Of a DNA stretch of 64,000 nucleotides, positions 25,569 through 33,233 are shown in pieces. The notes below the pieces were generated by a model. The model did no database searches and was not told the origin of the DNA. It saw only the letters and a program-made list of their open reading frames with translations. The translations under genes were made by a program, and so were the position numbers. Each line of letters opens with the position of its first letter. Position 1 is the first letter of the stretch. This stretch comes from JANLYQ01 sp031365725 (GTDB lineage: Bacteria > Actinomycetota > Actinomycetes > JACCUZ01), in the NCBI GenBank assembly GCA_031365725.1, contig JANLYQ010000031.1:1-64000 (forward strand), given 5' to 3'.

Positions 25569-26288
25569 GTGAGGGTCCCCTCCGACGGTGCGTCCGTCGC
25601 CAGGCTGGCTGCCCTCGTCGCCGAACCGACCCGCGCCAGCATCTGCCTGATGCTGCTCGACGGCACGGCCTGGACCGCGGGCGAGCTGGCCACCGCCACA
25701 GGGGTGAGCCGGTCCACCGCGAGCGAGCACCTCGACCAGCTGGTAGCCGGCGGGCTGCTCGCCCAGGAACGACAGGGGCGGCATCGCTATCTGCGGCTCG
25801 CGTCCCCGTCGGTGGCTGCCCTGCTCGAGTCCCTCGCGAGCCAAGCCGCACCCGGTGCCTTGCCTCGCTCCTTGCGCGCCGTCACCGCCGGCGAGGCTCT
25901 GGCCCGGGGTCGCCGGTGCTACGACCACCTGGCGGGGCGTCTCGGCGTTGCGATGTTGAACGCGATGGTTGTTCAGGACTTCTTGTCTGTACGGCGCGGT
26001 GTGGTGGTCACCGACGCCGGCGGGCACTGGCTGGCGGACATCGGCATCGATGTCGACGAGCTCGAGCGAGGGCGACGCCCAGTGGTGCGCAGCTGCCTCG
26101 ACTGGACCGAGCGGCGCGCCCATCTCGGCGGTGCGGTCGGTGCGGCGATGTACGACGCGTTCAACGAGAACGGCTGGATCGGACCCGGGACCGGTAGGGC
26201 CGTGTTCGTCACCGAGTCAGGGTCGCGTGCGTTGCGGCGGCTGCTCGGCATCACACCGGCAGACCTGAGGCTCAGCTCCACAACGTGA
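25569..26288 (+). CDS. ArsR-family transcriptional regulator with long C-terminal domain
   Basis: 239 residues. A winged helix-turn-helix occupies residues 10-90 (AALVAEPTRASICLMLLDG, TAGELATATGVSRSTASEHLDQLVAGGLL, RHRYLRLAS). A C-terminal domain of about 130 residues (GRRCYDHLAGRLGVAMLNAMV, FNENGWIGPGTGRAVFVTESG) is shared with a class of ArsR proteins that pair with transporters. GTG 25569 was chosen because it has GAGG 8 bases upstream and lies just after the EamA stop. It probably autoregulates the pair through the 18-bp palindrome. It overlaps the convergent LysR gene by 17 bp. Confidence 0.85.
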   Translation: MRVPSDGASVARLAALVAEPTRASICLMLLDGTAWTAGELATATGVSRSTASEHLDQLVAGGLLAQERQGRHRYLRLASPSVAALLESLASQAAPGALPRSLRAVTAGEALARGRRCYDHLAGRLGVAMLNAMVVQDFLSVRRGVVVTDAGGHWLADIGIDVDELERGRRPVVRSCLDWTERRAHLGGAVGAAMYDAFNENGWIGPGTGRAVFVTESGSRALRRLLGITPADLRLSSTT

Positions 26289-27228
26289 CGTGCACCGACG
26301 GGCGGAAATGGCCCACGTTGACACCGGAGCCCCGCAGCATCGCCTGAGTCGCGCGGGGGGTGCTGACAAAGCGCGTGAGCTCGGCGATGGCCGACGACCG
26401 GTCGTGCCCGGGCAGGCTGAGCGCGTTCCAGACCCCTGCCGTGTGCAGGCCGGGCACGGCGATGCGGACAAGGCGACCGTCAGCGGTCTCCCGACCGACA
26501 GCGAACGACAGACAGAGGGACACCCCGTGCCCGCGTCGGGTCTGCTCCAGTGCGGCCGCGTCGCTGGGAAAGATCCGCTGGTGGTCCTCAGCGACCCGCA
26601 AGGAACGCAGCAGCCCAGGCACCGCGCCGGTGTTCGCGACTGCAGTCGGGCCGAGCAGCCATATCTGGTCGCGCACCATGTCGAGGCTGGGCCGGCCGTG
26701 GGCGAGCGGATGCTCCGCGGCCACGACGACAACGAGCTCGTACTTGAGAAAGGGAGTGACCACCAGAGACGGGTCGAGCTCGCCGGCCGCCGGCCCGAGA
26801 GCGACATCGACGCTGCGGTTGAGCAGGAGAGCGGCGAACGAGTCGGCGTCGGCCACGCTGAGCTCGACGTCGAGGTCGTCTGCCCGGCTGGTGAACAGCT
26901 CGATGAGCCCGGGTGCGGCGTGCTCGGCGAACAACGCCGATGCCGCCACCCGCAGCAGCCGACGACCGTTGCCGGCTCGGCTCACCTCCTCGACCGTGCG
27001 GTCCTGCAGTCCGAGCATCTCAGCCGCGCGGCTGGCCAGCCGGAGGCCGCCGGGCGTGAAGGCCAAGCCCGTCGACGTACGGACGAAGAGCTGGTCCCCG
27101 AGCTCTTTGCGCAGCTGGGCGACGTGCAGGGAGACGGCAGCGTCGGAGACCCCCAGGTCGGCACCTGCCTGCTTGACCGAACCACGACGTGCCACTGCGG
27201 CGAAGGCACGCAGCTGGGTGGGGGTCAC
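26272..27228 (-). CDS. LysR-family transcriptional regulator
   Basis: 318 residues from the chosen GTG. The N-terminal helix-turn-helix reads LRAFAAVARRGSVKQAGADLGVSDAAVSLHVAQLRKELGDQLFVR, with the TPGG wing. The substrate-binding domain follows (LRVAASALFAEHAAPGLIELF...VDVALGPAAGELD...VVAAEHPLAHG). An upstream in-frame start at 27279 would read into the acyl-CoA synthetase gene, so GTG 27228, 10 bp after that stop, is preferred. It resembles CbbR/CysB-type regulators, and LysR regulators of cox genes are known elsewhere, but no target can be assigned here. Confidence 0.88.
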   Translation of the reverse strand: MTPTQLRAFAAVARRGSVKQAGADLGVSDAAVSLHVAQLRKELGDQLFVRTSTGLAFTPGGLRLASRAAEMLGLQDRTVEEVSRAGNGRRLLRVAASALFAEHAAPGLIELFTSRADDLDVELSVADADSFAALLLNRSVDVALGPAAGELDPSLVVTPFLKYELVVVVAAEHPLAHGRPSLDMVRDQIWLLGPTAVANTGAVPGLLRSLRVAEDHQRIFPSDAAALEQTRRGHGVSLCLSFAVGRETADGRLVRIAVPGLHTAGVWNALSLPGHDRSSAIAELTRFVSTPRATQAMLRGSGVNVGHFRPSVHVTLWS

Positions 27229-27238
27229 GATCCCGACG

Positions 27239-29032
27239 CTAGTGCGACCGGGCGTAGAGCGCTTCCACATCGTCGGCAAAGTCGGTCATCACCACGGACC
27301 GCTTCAGCTTGAGGGTCGGTGTCAGGTGTCCGCTGTCCTCGGTGAGGTCGATCGGCAGGATGCGCAGTCGCTTGATGCTTTCGGCCGACGACACGGTGGC
27401 GTTGGCGGCGGCAACGGCCGGCAGCAGGGCAGCCATCAGGTCGTGGTCGTCGACAAGCTCTGACAGGGGTACGACGGGACGCCCGGCCTTCGTCAGCCAC
27501 TCGGTGACGGCGTCGCTGTCGAGGCTGACCAGTGCCGCGGCCGACGGTCTGCCGTCGCCGACCACCATCGCCTGACTGATCATCGGGTGCGCGCGAAGCA
27601 CGTCCTCCAGCGGTCCCGGCGCGATGTTCTTGCCGGCAGAGGTCACCAGGATCTCCTTCGCCCGGCCGGTGATGCGCAGGAAGCCGTCGGCGTCGATCGA
27701 GCCCAGGTCGCCGGTGTGGAACCACCCGTCCGCGTCGATCACCGCAGCCGTGGCGGCCGGGTCGTGAAGATAGCCGCGGAAGACGTGGCCGCCGCGCACC
27801 AGCACCTCACCGTCGTCCGCGGTCGCGATCTCGAAGCGGGGCAACGGTTTCCCGACGGTCCCGACGCGCATGGCAGCGCGGTTATTGACCGTCGCCGCGG
27901 CTGTGGTCTCGGTGAGGCCGTAGCCCTCGAGCACCGTGACGCCGATGCCCCGGAAGTAGTGCGCCAACCGCGGGCCGAGGGCCGCACCGCCACTGATGGC
28001 CCACTCGGTGCGGCCACCGAATGCCGCCCGGATCTTGACATAGACCAGACGGTCGAACACCGCTCGCTTGGCCCGGAGCAGGGGACCCGCTCCGCCACTC
28101 TCGATCGCCTCGCTGTAGGCGATGGCGGTCGCCGTCGCGGCCTCGAACACCCTTCCCTTGCCGGCGGTCTCGGCCTTTCGTCGCGCCCCGTCGTAGATGC
28201 GCTCGAAGACCCGGGGCACCGCCAGCACGAACACCGGGCGGAACGTCGGCAGGTCACGGGCGATGCGCGCCACGTCGCTGTGGCCGACGTGCAGGCCCTG
28301 CTTGAGCACCGCGACATGGATCATGCGGCCGAACACGTGCGCCAACGGGAGGAACAGCAGCGTCGACCCCTCCGGGTCTTCGAAGAGCTCGGGCAGCATC
28401 TCGATGGCACTGGTGACCTCGGCCAGGAAGTTGCCATGGGTGATCTCGCAGCCCTTGGGCCGGCCGGTCGTCCCGGAGGTGTAGATGATGGTGGCGAGGT
28501 CGTCCGGCCCGAGAAGATCCCGCCGCTGCTCGAGGACCGCTCGTGTCGTGGCCGTGTCGTGCTCGCGACCCAGGGCCGCGAGCTCGGCCAGCGAGCCACG
28601 ACCCGCGACGTCGTCGATGGTCCAGGACAGGCGCAACGCCGTGAGGTCCGGTGACACCTCATCGAGCAGGGCGGCATGCCCGCGTCCCTCGACCACGGCC
28701 GCGACGGCGGCGGAGTCCTGCAGGATCCACCGCAGCTGGTCGGCCGAGGAAGTCTCGTAGACCGGCACCGTCACCGCCCCCGCAGCCCACACCGCAAGGT
28801 CGACCAGCATCCACTCGAAGCGCGTCTTGGCCATCAGCACCACGCGGTCGCCGGGCTCGACGCCGGAGGCGATCAGTCCCAGGGCGACGGCGTTGACCTG
28901 CTCCTCGAGCGATGCGGCACTGATGCGCTGCCAGGTTGCGCCCTCGCGCCGGCTGACCAGGACCAAGTCGGGAGTGCTGCGGGCGTGCCCGGGCAGCAGC
29001 TGCGCCAGGCTGCTCGGGTGCGGGGAAGGCAT
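27239..29032 (-). CDS. Long-chain acyl-CoA synthetase (AMP-forming)
   Basis: 597 residues, the FadD15-like length. Adenylation motifs: ATIIYTSGTTGRPKGCEITHGN (P-loop-like A3), GYGLTETTAA, WFHTGDLGSIDADGFLRITGRAKE (A7/A8) and the C-terminal catalytic Lys region LTPTLKLKRSVV. It activates fatty acids to acyl-CoA with ATP for lipid synthesis or degradation. The start ATG precedes PSPHPSSLAQLLPGH. It lies 45 bp downstream of the sensor kinase stop on the same strand and directly upstream of the LysR gene. Confidence 0.93.
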   Translation of the reverse strand: MPSPHPSSLAQLLPGHARSTPDLVLVSRREGATWQRISAASLEEQVNAVALGLIASGVEPGDRVVLMAKTRFEWMLVDLAVWAAGAVTVPVYETSSADQLRWILQDSAAVAAVVEGRGHAALLDEVSPDLTALRLSWTIDDVAGRGSLAELAALGREHDTATTRAVLEQRRDLLGPDDLATIIYTSGTTGRPKGCEITHGNFLAEVTSAIEMLPELFEDPEGSTLLFLPLAHVFGRMIHVAVLKQGLHVGHSDVARIARDLPTFRPVFVLAVPRVFERIYDGARRKAETAGKGRVFEAATATAIAYSEAIESGGAGPLLRAKRAVFDRLVYVKIRAAFGGRTEWAISGGAALGPRLAHYFRGIGVTVLEGYGLTETTAAATVNNRAAMRVGTVGKPLPRFEIATADDGEVLVRGGHVFRGYLHDPAATAAVIDADGWFHTGDLGSIDADGFLRITGRAKEILVTSAGKNIAPGPLEDVLRAHPMISQAMVVGDGRPSAAALVSLDSDAVTEWLTKAGRPVVPLSELVDDHDLMAALLPAVAAANATVSSAESIKRLRILPIDLTEDSGHLTPTLKLKRSVVMTDFADDVEALYARSH

Positions 29033-29076
29033 GGCGGCAAGTTACCGGACGGTAGACCGGCGTGGGGTGAGGACAG

Positions 29077-30357
29077 TCACGCCGGAAAGGTGACGATGAA
29101 GGTGGCTCCGCCACCGGGGGTCGCCCCGGCCTCGATCTCGCCGCCGTGAGCGACCACGACCTCGCGAACCAGCGCCAGACCGAGCCCGAAGTGCCGCCGC
29201 CCGGCGCCGCGCGCGCCGTGCGAGCCGTGCGCGAAACGGTCGAACAGCCGGGTGGCCACCGCTGGGTCGATGCCGGTCCCGTCGTCGATGACCTGCAGGG
29301 TGGCCGGTGGACCGGGGGCCGCGACCACGGTGACGTGTCCGCCGGGGCGGCTGTGGGAGATCGCATTGTCGATCAGCGCGTCCATCACCCGGCGCAGCGG
29401 CCCCGCCGCACCGGGTACGACGATCGGCTCTGCCGCCTGGTCCGGGCCTCGCACCGTCACGCCGTTCTCTGCGGCATGGGCAGCTGCGCCGGAGGTGGCG
29501 GCCCGGGCGAGTAAGACCAGGTCGACGGGTTGACGGCGGTCCGGCTGCTCGGGCAGTGATGCGGACAGCAGCAGGTCGTCGACGACCCCGGCGAGGCGCC
29601 GAGTGTCCTCCACGAGAGCAACCGACTCGGCGTGTGGACCGTCGCTAGGCACGTGACGGCTGCTGCTGGTGGATGGGCTGGCACCTCCATTCCCGCTCCG
29701 CACATCCGCCGGAAGGCGCAGGCGCCGTTCGAGCAGTTGGGCGCGGGTGGACAGCAGCGTCAGCGGGGTCCGTAGCTCGTGCGACGCGTCAGCGACGAAC
29801 CGCCGCTGCCGGGCCATCGCGGTGGCCAACGGAGCCACCGCGCGTCGGGCCAGCAGCCCGCCCAGCAGCAGACTCAGTGCGAGGCCGATCAGCTCGGCCA
29901 CCACCAGACCGGACAGCAGCCGGGAGCGCTCTCGCTCCTGCGGCGCAGTCCCGGTCTCCGCCTGCACGACCCGGCCGCCGTCGCGCAACGTCAAGAGGTG
30001 GAAGCGGTCACTGCCGACGTTGACCTCGGTCTCGACGCGGGCTCGACCACCTGGGGTCACGATGTCCAGCTGAGACCTGATCGGCAGCCAGGCGGGCGCC
30101 TCCGGGCTGCGGCGCACCGTGCCGTCGGCTTCGCGGACCCAGACCCCGATGGTGGCGGGGGAGCGGGTGAGGTCGTCGAGATCGAGCACCGCGGTGCGCA
30201 GGGCCGTGCGGGCCTCGCTCTGCTGCTCGCGCCAGACGATGAGCGCGGCCACGGCACCGACCACCAGCACCACCACGGTGATCGATGCGGCTGTGAGCAG
30301 GGCCAGTCGCCGGGTGGCGGTCCGCAGGATCTGGGCCTCGACCGTCGAGCTGCTCAT
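29077..30357 (-). CDS. Two-component sensor histidine kinase
   Basis: 426 residues. Two membrane helices (LLTAASITVVVLVVGAVAALIVW near 18-40; LLSGLVVAELIGLALSLLLGGLLARRAV near 147-173) flank a periplasmic sensor of about 105 residues. There is no clear HAMP. The H-box is FVADASHELRTPLTLL, and the ATPase has N-box DNAISHSRPG, G1 IDDGTGID and the HFGLGLALVREVV G2. A poly-Ser insert (SPSTSSSRHVPSDG) splits the dimerisation domain's second helix. It starts with a 4-bp overlap to its response regulator. The signal is unknown. Confidence 0.92.
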   Translation of the reverse strand: MSSSTVEAQILRTATRRLALLTAASITVVVLVVGAVAALIVWREQQSEARTALRTAVLDLDDLTRSPATIGVWVREADGTVRRSPEAPAWLPIRSQLDIVTPGGRARVETEVNVGSDRFHLLTLRDGGRVVQAETGTAPQERERSRLLSGLVVAELIGLALSLLLGGLLARRAVAPLATAMARQRRFVADASHELRTPLTLLSTRAQLLERRLRLPADVRSGNGGASPSTSSSRHVPSDGPHAESVALVEDTRRLAGVVDDLLLSASLPEQPDRRQPVDLVLLARAATSGAAAHAAENGVTVRGPDQAAEPIVVPGAAGPLRRVMDALIDNAISHSRPGGHVTVVAAPGPPATLQVIDDGTGIDPAVATRLFDRFAHGSHGARGAGRRHFGLGLALVREVVVAHGGEIEAGATPGGGATFIVTFPA

Positions 30358-31010
30358 ACCTGTCCCATCCGATAGCCCACACCCCGCACGGTGCGCACCG
30401 CCTCCGGCCCGAGCTTGCGCCGGAGGTAGGACACGTAGGTCTCGACGACGGCGTCGCTCTCGGCGTCGTCGAAGACCCGGCTGCGCAGCTCGTCGCGGGT
30501 GAACACCCTGGTCGGCCTCGCCGCCAGCATCCGCAGCAGCGCCGACTCACGGTCGGAGAGCGCGACGTCGGTCAGTCCGCCGACGACCAACCGAGCTGCG
30601 ACATTGAGCCTTCGGCCACCGAGGTCGATCATCTCGACGTCGTCGTCCGGAGCGGTCCGTCGGACCAGTGCGCGGACCCGGGCCAACAGCTCGTCGACGT
30701 CGAACGGCTTGCCGAGATGGTCCTGCGCACCCGAGTCCAGTCCTTCGACCCGGTCCGCGACGGAGTCATATGCCGTCAGCATCAGCGCCGGGGCCTGCAC
30801 ACCGCTGCGCCGCAGCCGGCGGAGCAGGTCGATGCCATCGATGCCGGGCAGTCCACGGTCGAGGATCATCACGTCGTACCTCGTGGTCAGCGCCTTGTGC
30901 AGCCCCACCTGGCCGTCGTACGCCGGGTCGACGACATAGCCCTCGGTCTCGAGCAGGCCCACCAGCATCGCCGAGAGCTCTCGCTCGTCTTCCACGAGGA
31001 GCAGGCGCAT
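30354..31010 (-). CDS. OmpR-type response regulator
   Basis: 218 residues. Receiver domain with acidic pair VEDE, phospho-acceptor Asp51 in VMILDRGLPG, Thr in LMLTAYDS and Lys in LGKPF. The usual GADDY is here GAQDHL, a mild deviation. The C-terminal winged helix (LSDRESALLRMLAARPTRVFTRDELRSRVF, YVSYLRRKLG, RTVRGVGYRM) binds DNA. It is the first gene of a pair with the kinase. An 11-bp-period direct repeat sits 16 bp upstream of its start and could be its own binding site. Confidence 0.94.
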   Translation of the reverse strand: MRLLLVEDERELSAMLVGLLETEGYVVDPAYDGQVGLHKALTTRYDVMILDRGLPGIDGIDLLRRLRRSGVQAPALMLTAYDSVADRVEGLDSGAQDHLGKPFDVDELLARVRALVRRTAPDDDVEMIDLGGRRLNVAARLVVGGLTDVALSDRESALLRMLAARPTRVFTRDELRSRVFDDAESDAVVETYVSYLRRKLGPEAVRTVRGVGYRMGQV

Positions 31011-31025
31011 GCAGCGATCGTCTTA

Positions 31026-31046
31026 GAGGTTCCTGTGAGGTTCCTG
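31026..31046. promoter_or_regulatory. 11-bp-period direct repeat upstream of the response regulator
   Basis: Two copies of GAGGTTCCTG start at 31026 and 31037, exactly 11 bp apart, on the same face of the helix as expected for an OmpR-family dimer. Read toward the regulator gene the pair contains CCTCACAGGAACCTC, close to the element before the second two-component system at 61866. Confidence 0.55.
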
Positions 31047-31093
31047 GGAGCGGGTCGGCGGCGGTTCGGCTCCACCTTTGTCAGGATGGCGGC

Positions 31094-31669
31094 GTGACGA
31101 CCGTGACGACCAGTTGGGACGAGAGCACCAGGCCGACGCTGCTGGGCTCTGTCGGTGCTGACGCCGCCCCGATCGGATCGACGACCGGGCCCGGCGCGCA
31201 CCTCGTCGCGATGCACGGGCACTTCCGCGGCGAGCTCGAGTCGCTGCGCGACGTCCTGGAGCAGGTCCGCACCGGCGCGATCGGCGCGGCCCAGGCACGC
31301 TCTCAGGTGAACGCGATGGCGTTGCGCGCCAACACCTGGGTGCTGGGTTCGTTCTGCCAATCGTTCTGCTTCACCATCACCCAGCACCACACCATCGAGG
31401 ACACCGCAGTCTTCACCCACCTCGGCTCCCGCGAGTCCGGCTTGCGGCCGGTCCTCGACCGGCTCGGCTCCGAGCACCTCGTCATCCACCACCTGCTGGA
31501 CGCGGTCGATGCCGAGCTTGTCGCGCTGGTCGCCGCCCCGGAGGACCTGACCGGCCTGCAGGCGGCCGTCGACGACCTCAGCGCCAAGCTGCTCTCGCAC
31601 TTCGACTACGAGGAGCGGGAGCTCGTCGGCCCGCTCGACCGTCTCGGCATGAGCGCCTCGACCTGGTGA
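31094..31669 (+). CDS. Hemerythrin HHE-domain protein
   Basis: 191 residues. Iron-binding His and acidic residues of a four-helix HHE domain are spaced as expected: HLVAMHGHFRGELESL, QHHTIEDTAVFTHL, LGSEHLVIHHLLD, and LLSHFDYEERELVGPL. Such proteins bind oxygen, NO or act in iron and redox handling. GTG 31094 was chosen because AGGATGG is just upstream and the text starting TTVTTSWDES fits a cytoplasmic N-terminus. It is divergent from the response regulator and overlaps the following acetyltransferase remnant by 4 bp. Confidence 0.85.
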   Translation: MTTVTTSWDESTRPTLLGSVGADAAPIGSTTGPGAHLVAMHGHFRGELESLRDVLEQVRTGAIGAAQARSQVNAMALRANTWVLGSFCQSFCFTITQHHTIEDTAVFTHLGSRESGLRPVLDRLGSEHLVIHHLLDAVDAELVALVAAPEDLTGLQAAVDDLSAKLLSHFDYEERELVGPLDRLGMSASTW

Positions 31670-32196
31670 GCAACTCGCCAGACGATGCGGGCGTCGTGGT
31701 AGCCCACGGACTCGTCCTGCGCCCGTGGGAGATCACCGATGCGCCCACAATGGTGGCACTGTTCGACACCGAGCAGATGGATAGGTGGACACCCCTGCCG
31801 GCCGTTCGACCTGGCTGCTGCGCTGGACTACGTCGCGGCCGCACGGCGGGTGCAGGACGAGGAGACGTGGCAGTTCGCCATCACCGAGGACGGCAGGACG
31901 CCGCTGGGTGAGGTGCTGCTGTTCCCCGGTGCCGTGGCCACCGAGGTCGAGATTGCCTACGCCGTCGGTGCGCCGTTCCAAGGTCGAGGTCTCGCGCGCC
32001 GAGCCGTGGTGGCGGTCCTCGAGCTGGCCGCCCGGCGAGGTGCTGCCACAGCTCGGCCGTCGTGGCCACCGACAACAGGGCCAGCATCCGTGTTGTCGAG
32101 GCCTGCGGCTTCGCCCGCACGGACCAGCCGACGGCACAGCGTCGCCGTAAGGGCTATGTGCTGACGATGGCGACCTGGGAGCGGAGCTTGCCCTGA
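31666..32196 (+). pseudogene. GNAT-family N-acetyltransferase broken by two frameshifts
   Basis: Conceptual protein: VLRPWEITDAPTMVALFDT in frame 1 to about 31800, then DLAAALDYVAAARRV...VEIAYAVGAPFQGRGLARRAVV in frame 2 (the acetyl-CoA loop QGRGLA is intact), then VVATDNRASIRVVEACGF back in frame 1 from about 32056 to a TGA at 32194-32196. One extra base near 31797-31803 and one missing near 32040-32056 would restore a normal protein of about 176 residues. It starts as GTGA on the hemerythrin stop. It is either a recent pseudogene or two sequencing errors; the near-intact reading suggests little decay. Confidence 0.8.
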
Positions 32197-32227
32197 TGGG
32201 CTAGGTGTAGCGCGCTCCCGCGCTGCC

Positions 32228-32274
32228 CTCCGGAGAGGAAACGGCACGTGAGGGTGGCCGAATCCTCTCCGGAG
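32228..32274. terminator. 12-bp inverted repeat between the GNAT remnant and aroE
   Basis: CTCCGGAGAGGA (32228-32239) and TCCTCTCCGGAG (32263-32274) are perfect complements around a 23-base loop. There is no T-tract. It may be a factor-dependent or hairpin-only terminator for the upstream operon, or an operator for aroE. Each arm also contains the palindrome CTCCGGAG. Confidence 0.45.
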
Positions 32275-32354
32275 TAGTCCGTCGAGATGCTGGCGCGGCG
32301 GGCCGCGGGCGGCGCGCGGAGGGCGGCGCGGCGGGTCACTTGTAGCCTCCGGCG

Positions 32355-33233
32355 ATGGGCTACCTCAGCATCCTCACCGGCTCCTTCAGCACGCCGGCGC
32401 TGGACAACCCGACGGTGGTGATCATGGAGGCGGCGTACGACGCCTTGGGGCTGGACGCGCGCTATCTCAACTGCGAGGTCGCCCCGGAGGGTCTCGGTGA
32501 CGCGGTGCGCGGAGCCCGCGCGATGGGCTGGGCCGGCTTCAACTGCTCGCTGCCGCACAAGGTCGCCGTGCTCGAGCACCTGGACGGGCTGGCCCCGTCA
32601 GCGGAGATCATCGGCGCCGTCAACTGCGTCGTGCGCCGTCCTGCCCCGGACGGCGGCCCGGACCAGCTGATCGGGGAGAACACCGACGGCCAGGGCTTCC
32701 TCATGTCCTTGCGCGAGGTCGTCGACCCCGCCGGGTTGTCGGTCGCGGTGCTCGGCGCCGGGGGTGCGGCCCGCGCGGTGGCCGTCGAGCTCGCGTTGGC
32801 CGGCGCGCGCGAGGTGGTCGTCGTCAACCGTGACCGCGGCCGCGGCCAGGACCTGGTCGACCTCCTCGCCAGCCGTACGCCGGCCGCGGCTCGGCTGGTC
32901 GTCTGGGCCGCGGCCTACCAGGTGCCGGCCGATGTCGGCCTGCTCGTCGACGCCACCTCGGTCGGCATGCCGCCGCGCCAGGCCGCGCTTCCCGACCTCG
33001 ACATGGCCACCCTCCGCGGAGACCTGGTCGTCGCCGACGTCACCAGCGATCCCGCGGGCACCGGGCTGCTGACCGCTGCGCGCGCGGCCGGCGCCACGAC
33101 GCTGCACGGCCACGGGATGCTGGTGAACCAGGCCGTGCTCGGCATCGCGCTCTGGACCGGCCGGGACGCCGACCCAGCTGTCTTGACCGCCGCGCTCGCC
33201 CGGGTCTCCGGGACCGCGGCGTCCAGCGAGTGA
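32355..33233 (+). CDS. aroE: Shikimate dehydrogenase family protein
   Basis: 292 residues. The substrate domain has GFNCSLPHKVAVLEHLD (catalytic Lys) and NTDGQGF; the NADP domain has VLGAGGAARAVAVELALAGAREVVVVNR (GAGGAA). TSVGM and the GHGMLVNQAVLG region (catalytic Gln) complete the set. It reduces 3-dehydroshikimate in the aromatic pathway; a YdiB/RifI-like quinate or aminoshikimate variant is possible because NCSLPHK replaces the usual NVTxPxK. No aro genes are adjacent. The stop overlaps the following MFS gene. Confidence 0.85.
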   Translation: MGYLSILTGSFSTPALDNPTVVIMEAAYDALGLDARYLNCEVAPEGLGDAVRGARAMGWAGFNCSLPHKVAVLEHLDGLAPSAEIIGAVNCVVRRPAPDGGPDQLIGENTDGQGFLMSLREVVDPAGLSVAVLGAGGAARAVAVELALAGAREVVVVNRDRGRGQDLVDLLASRTPAAARLVVWAAAYQVPADVGLLVDATSVGMPPRQAALPDLDMATLRGDLVVADVTSDPAGTGLLTAARAAGATTLHGHGMLVNQAVLGIALWTGRDADPAVLTAALARVSGTAASSE

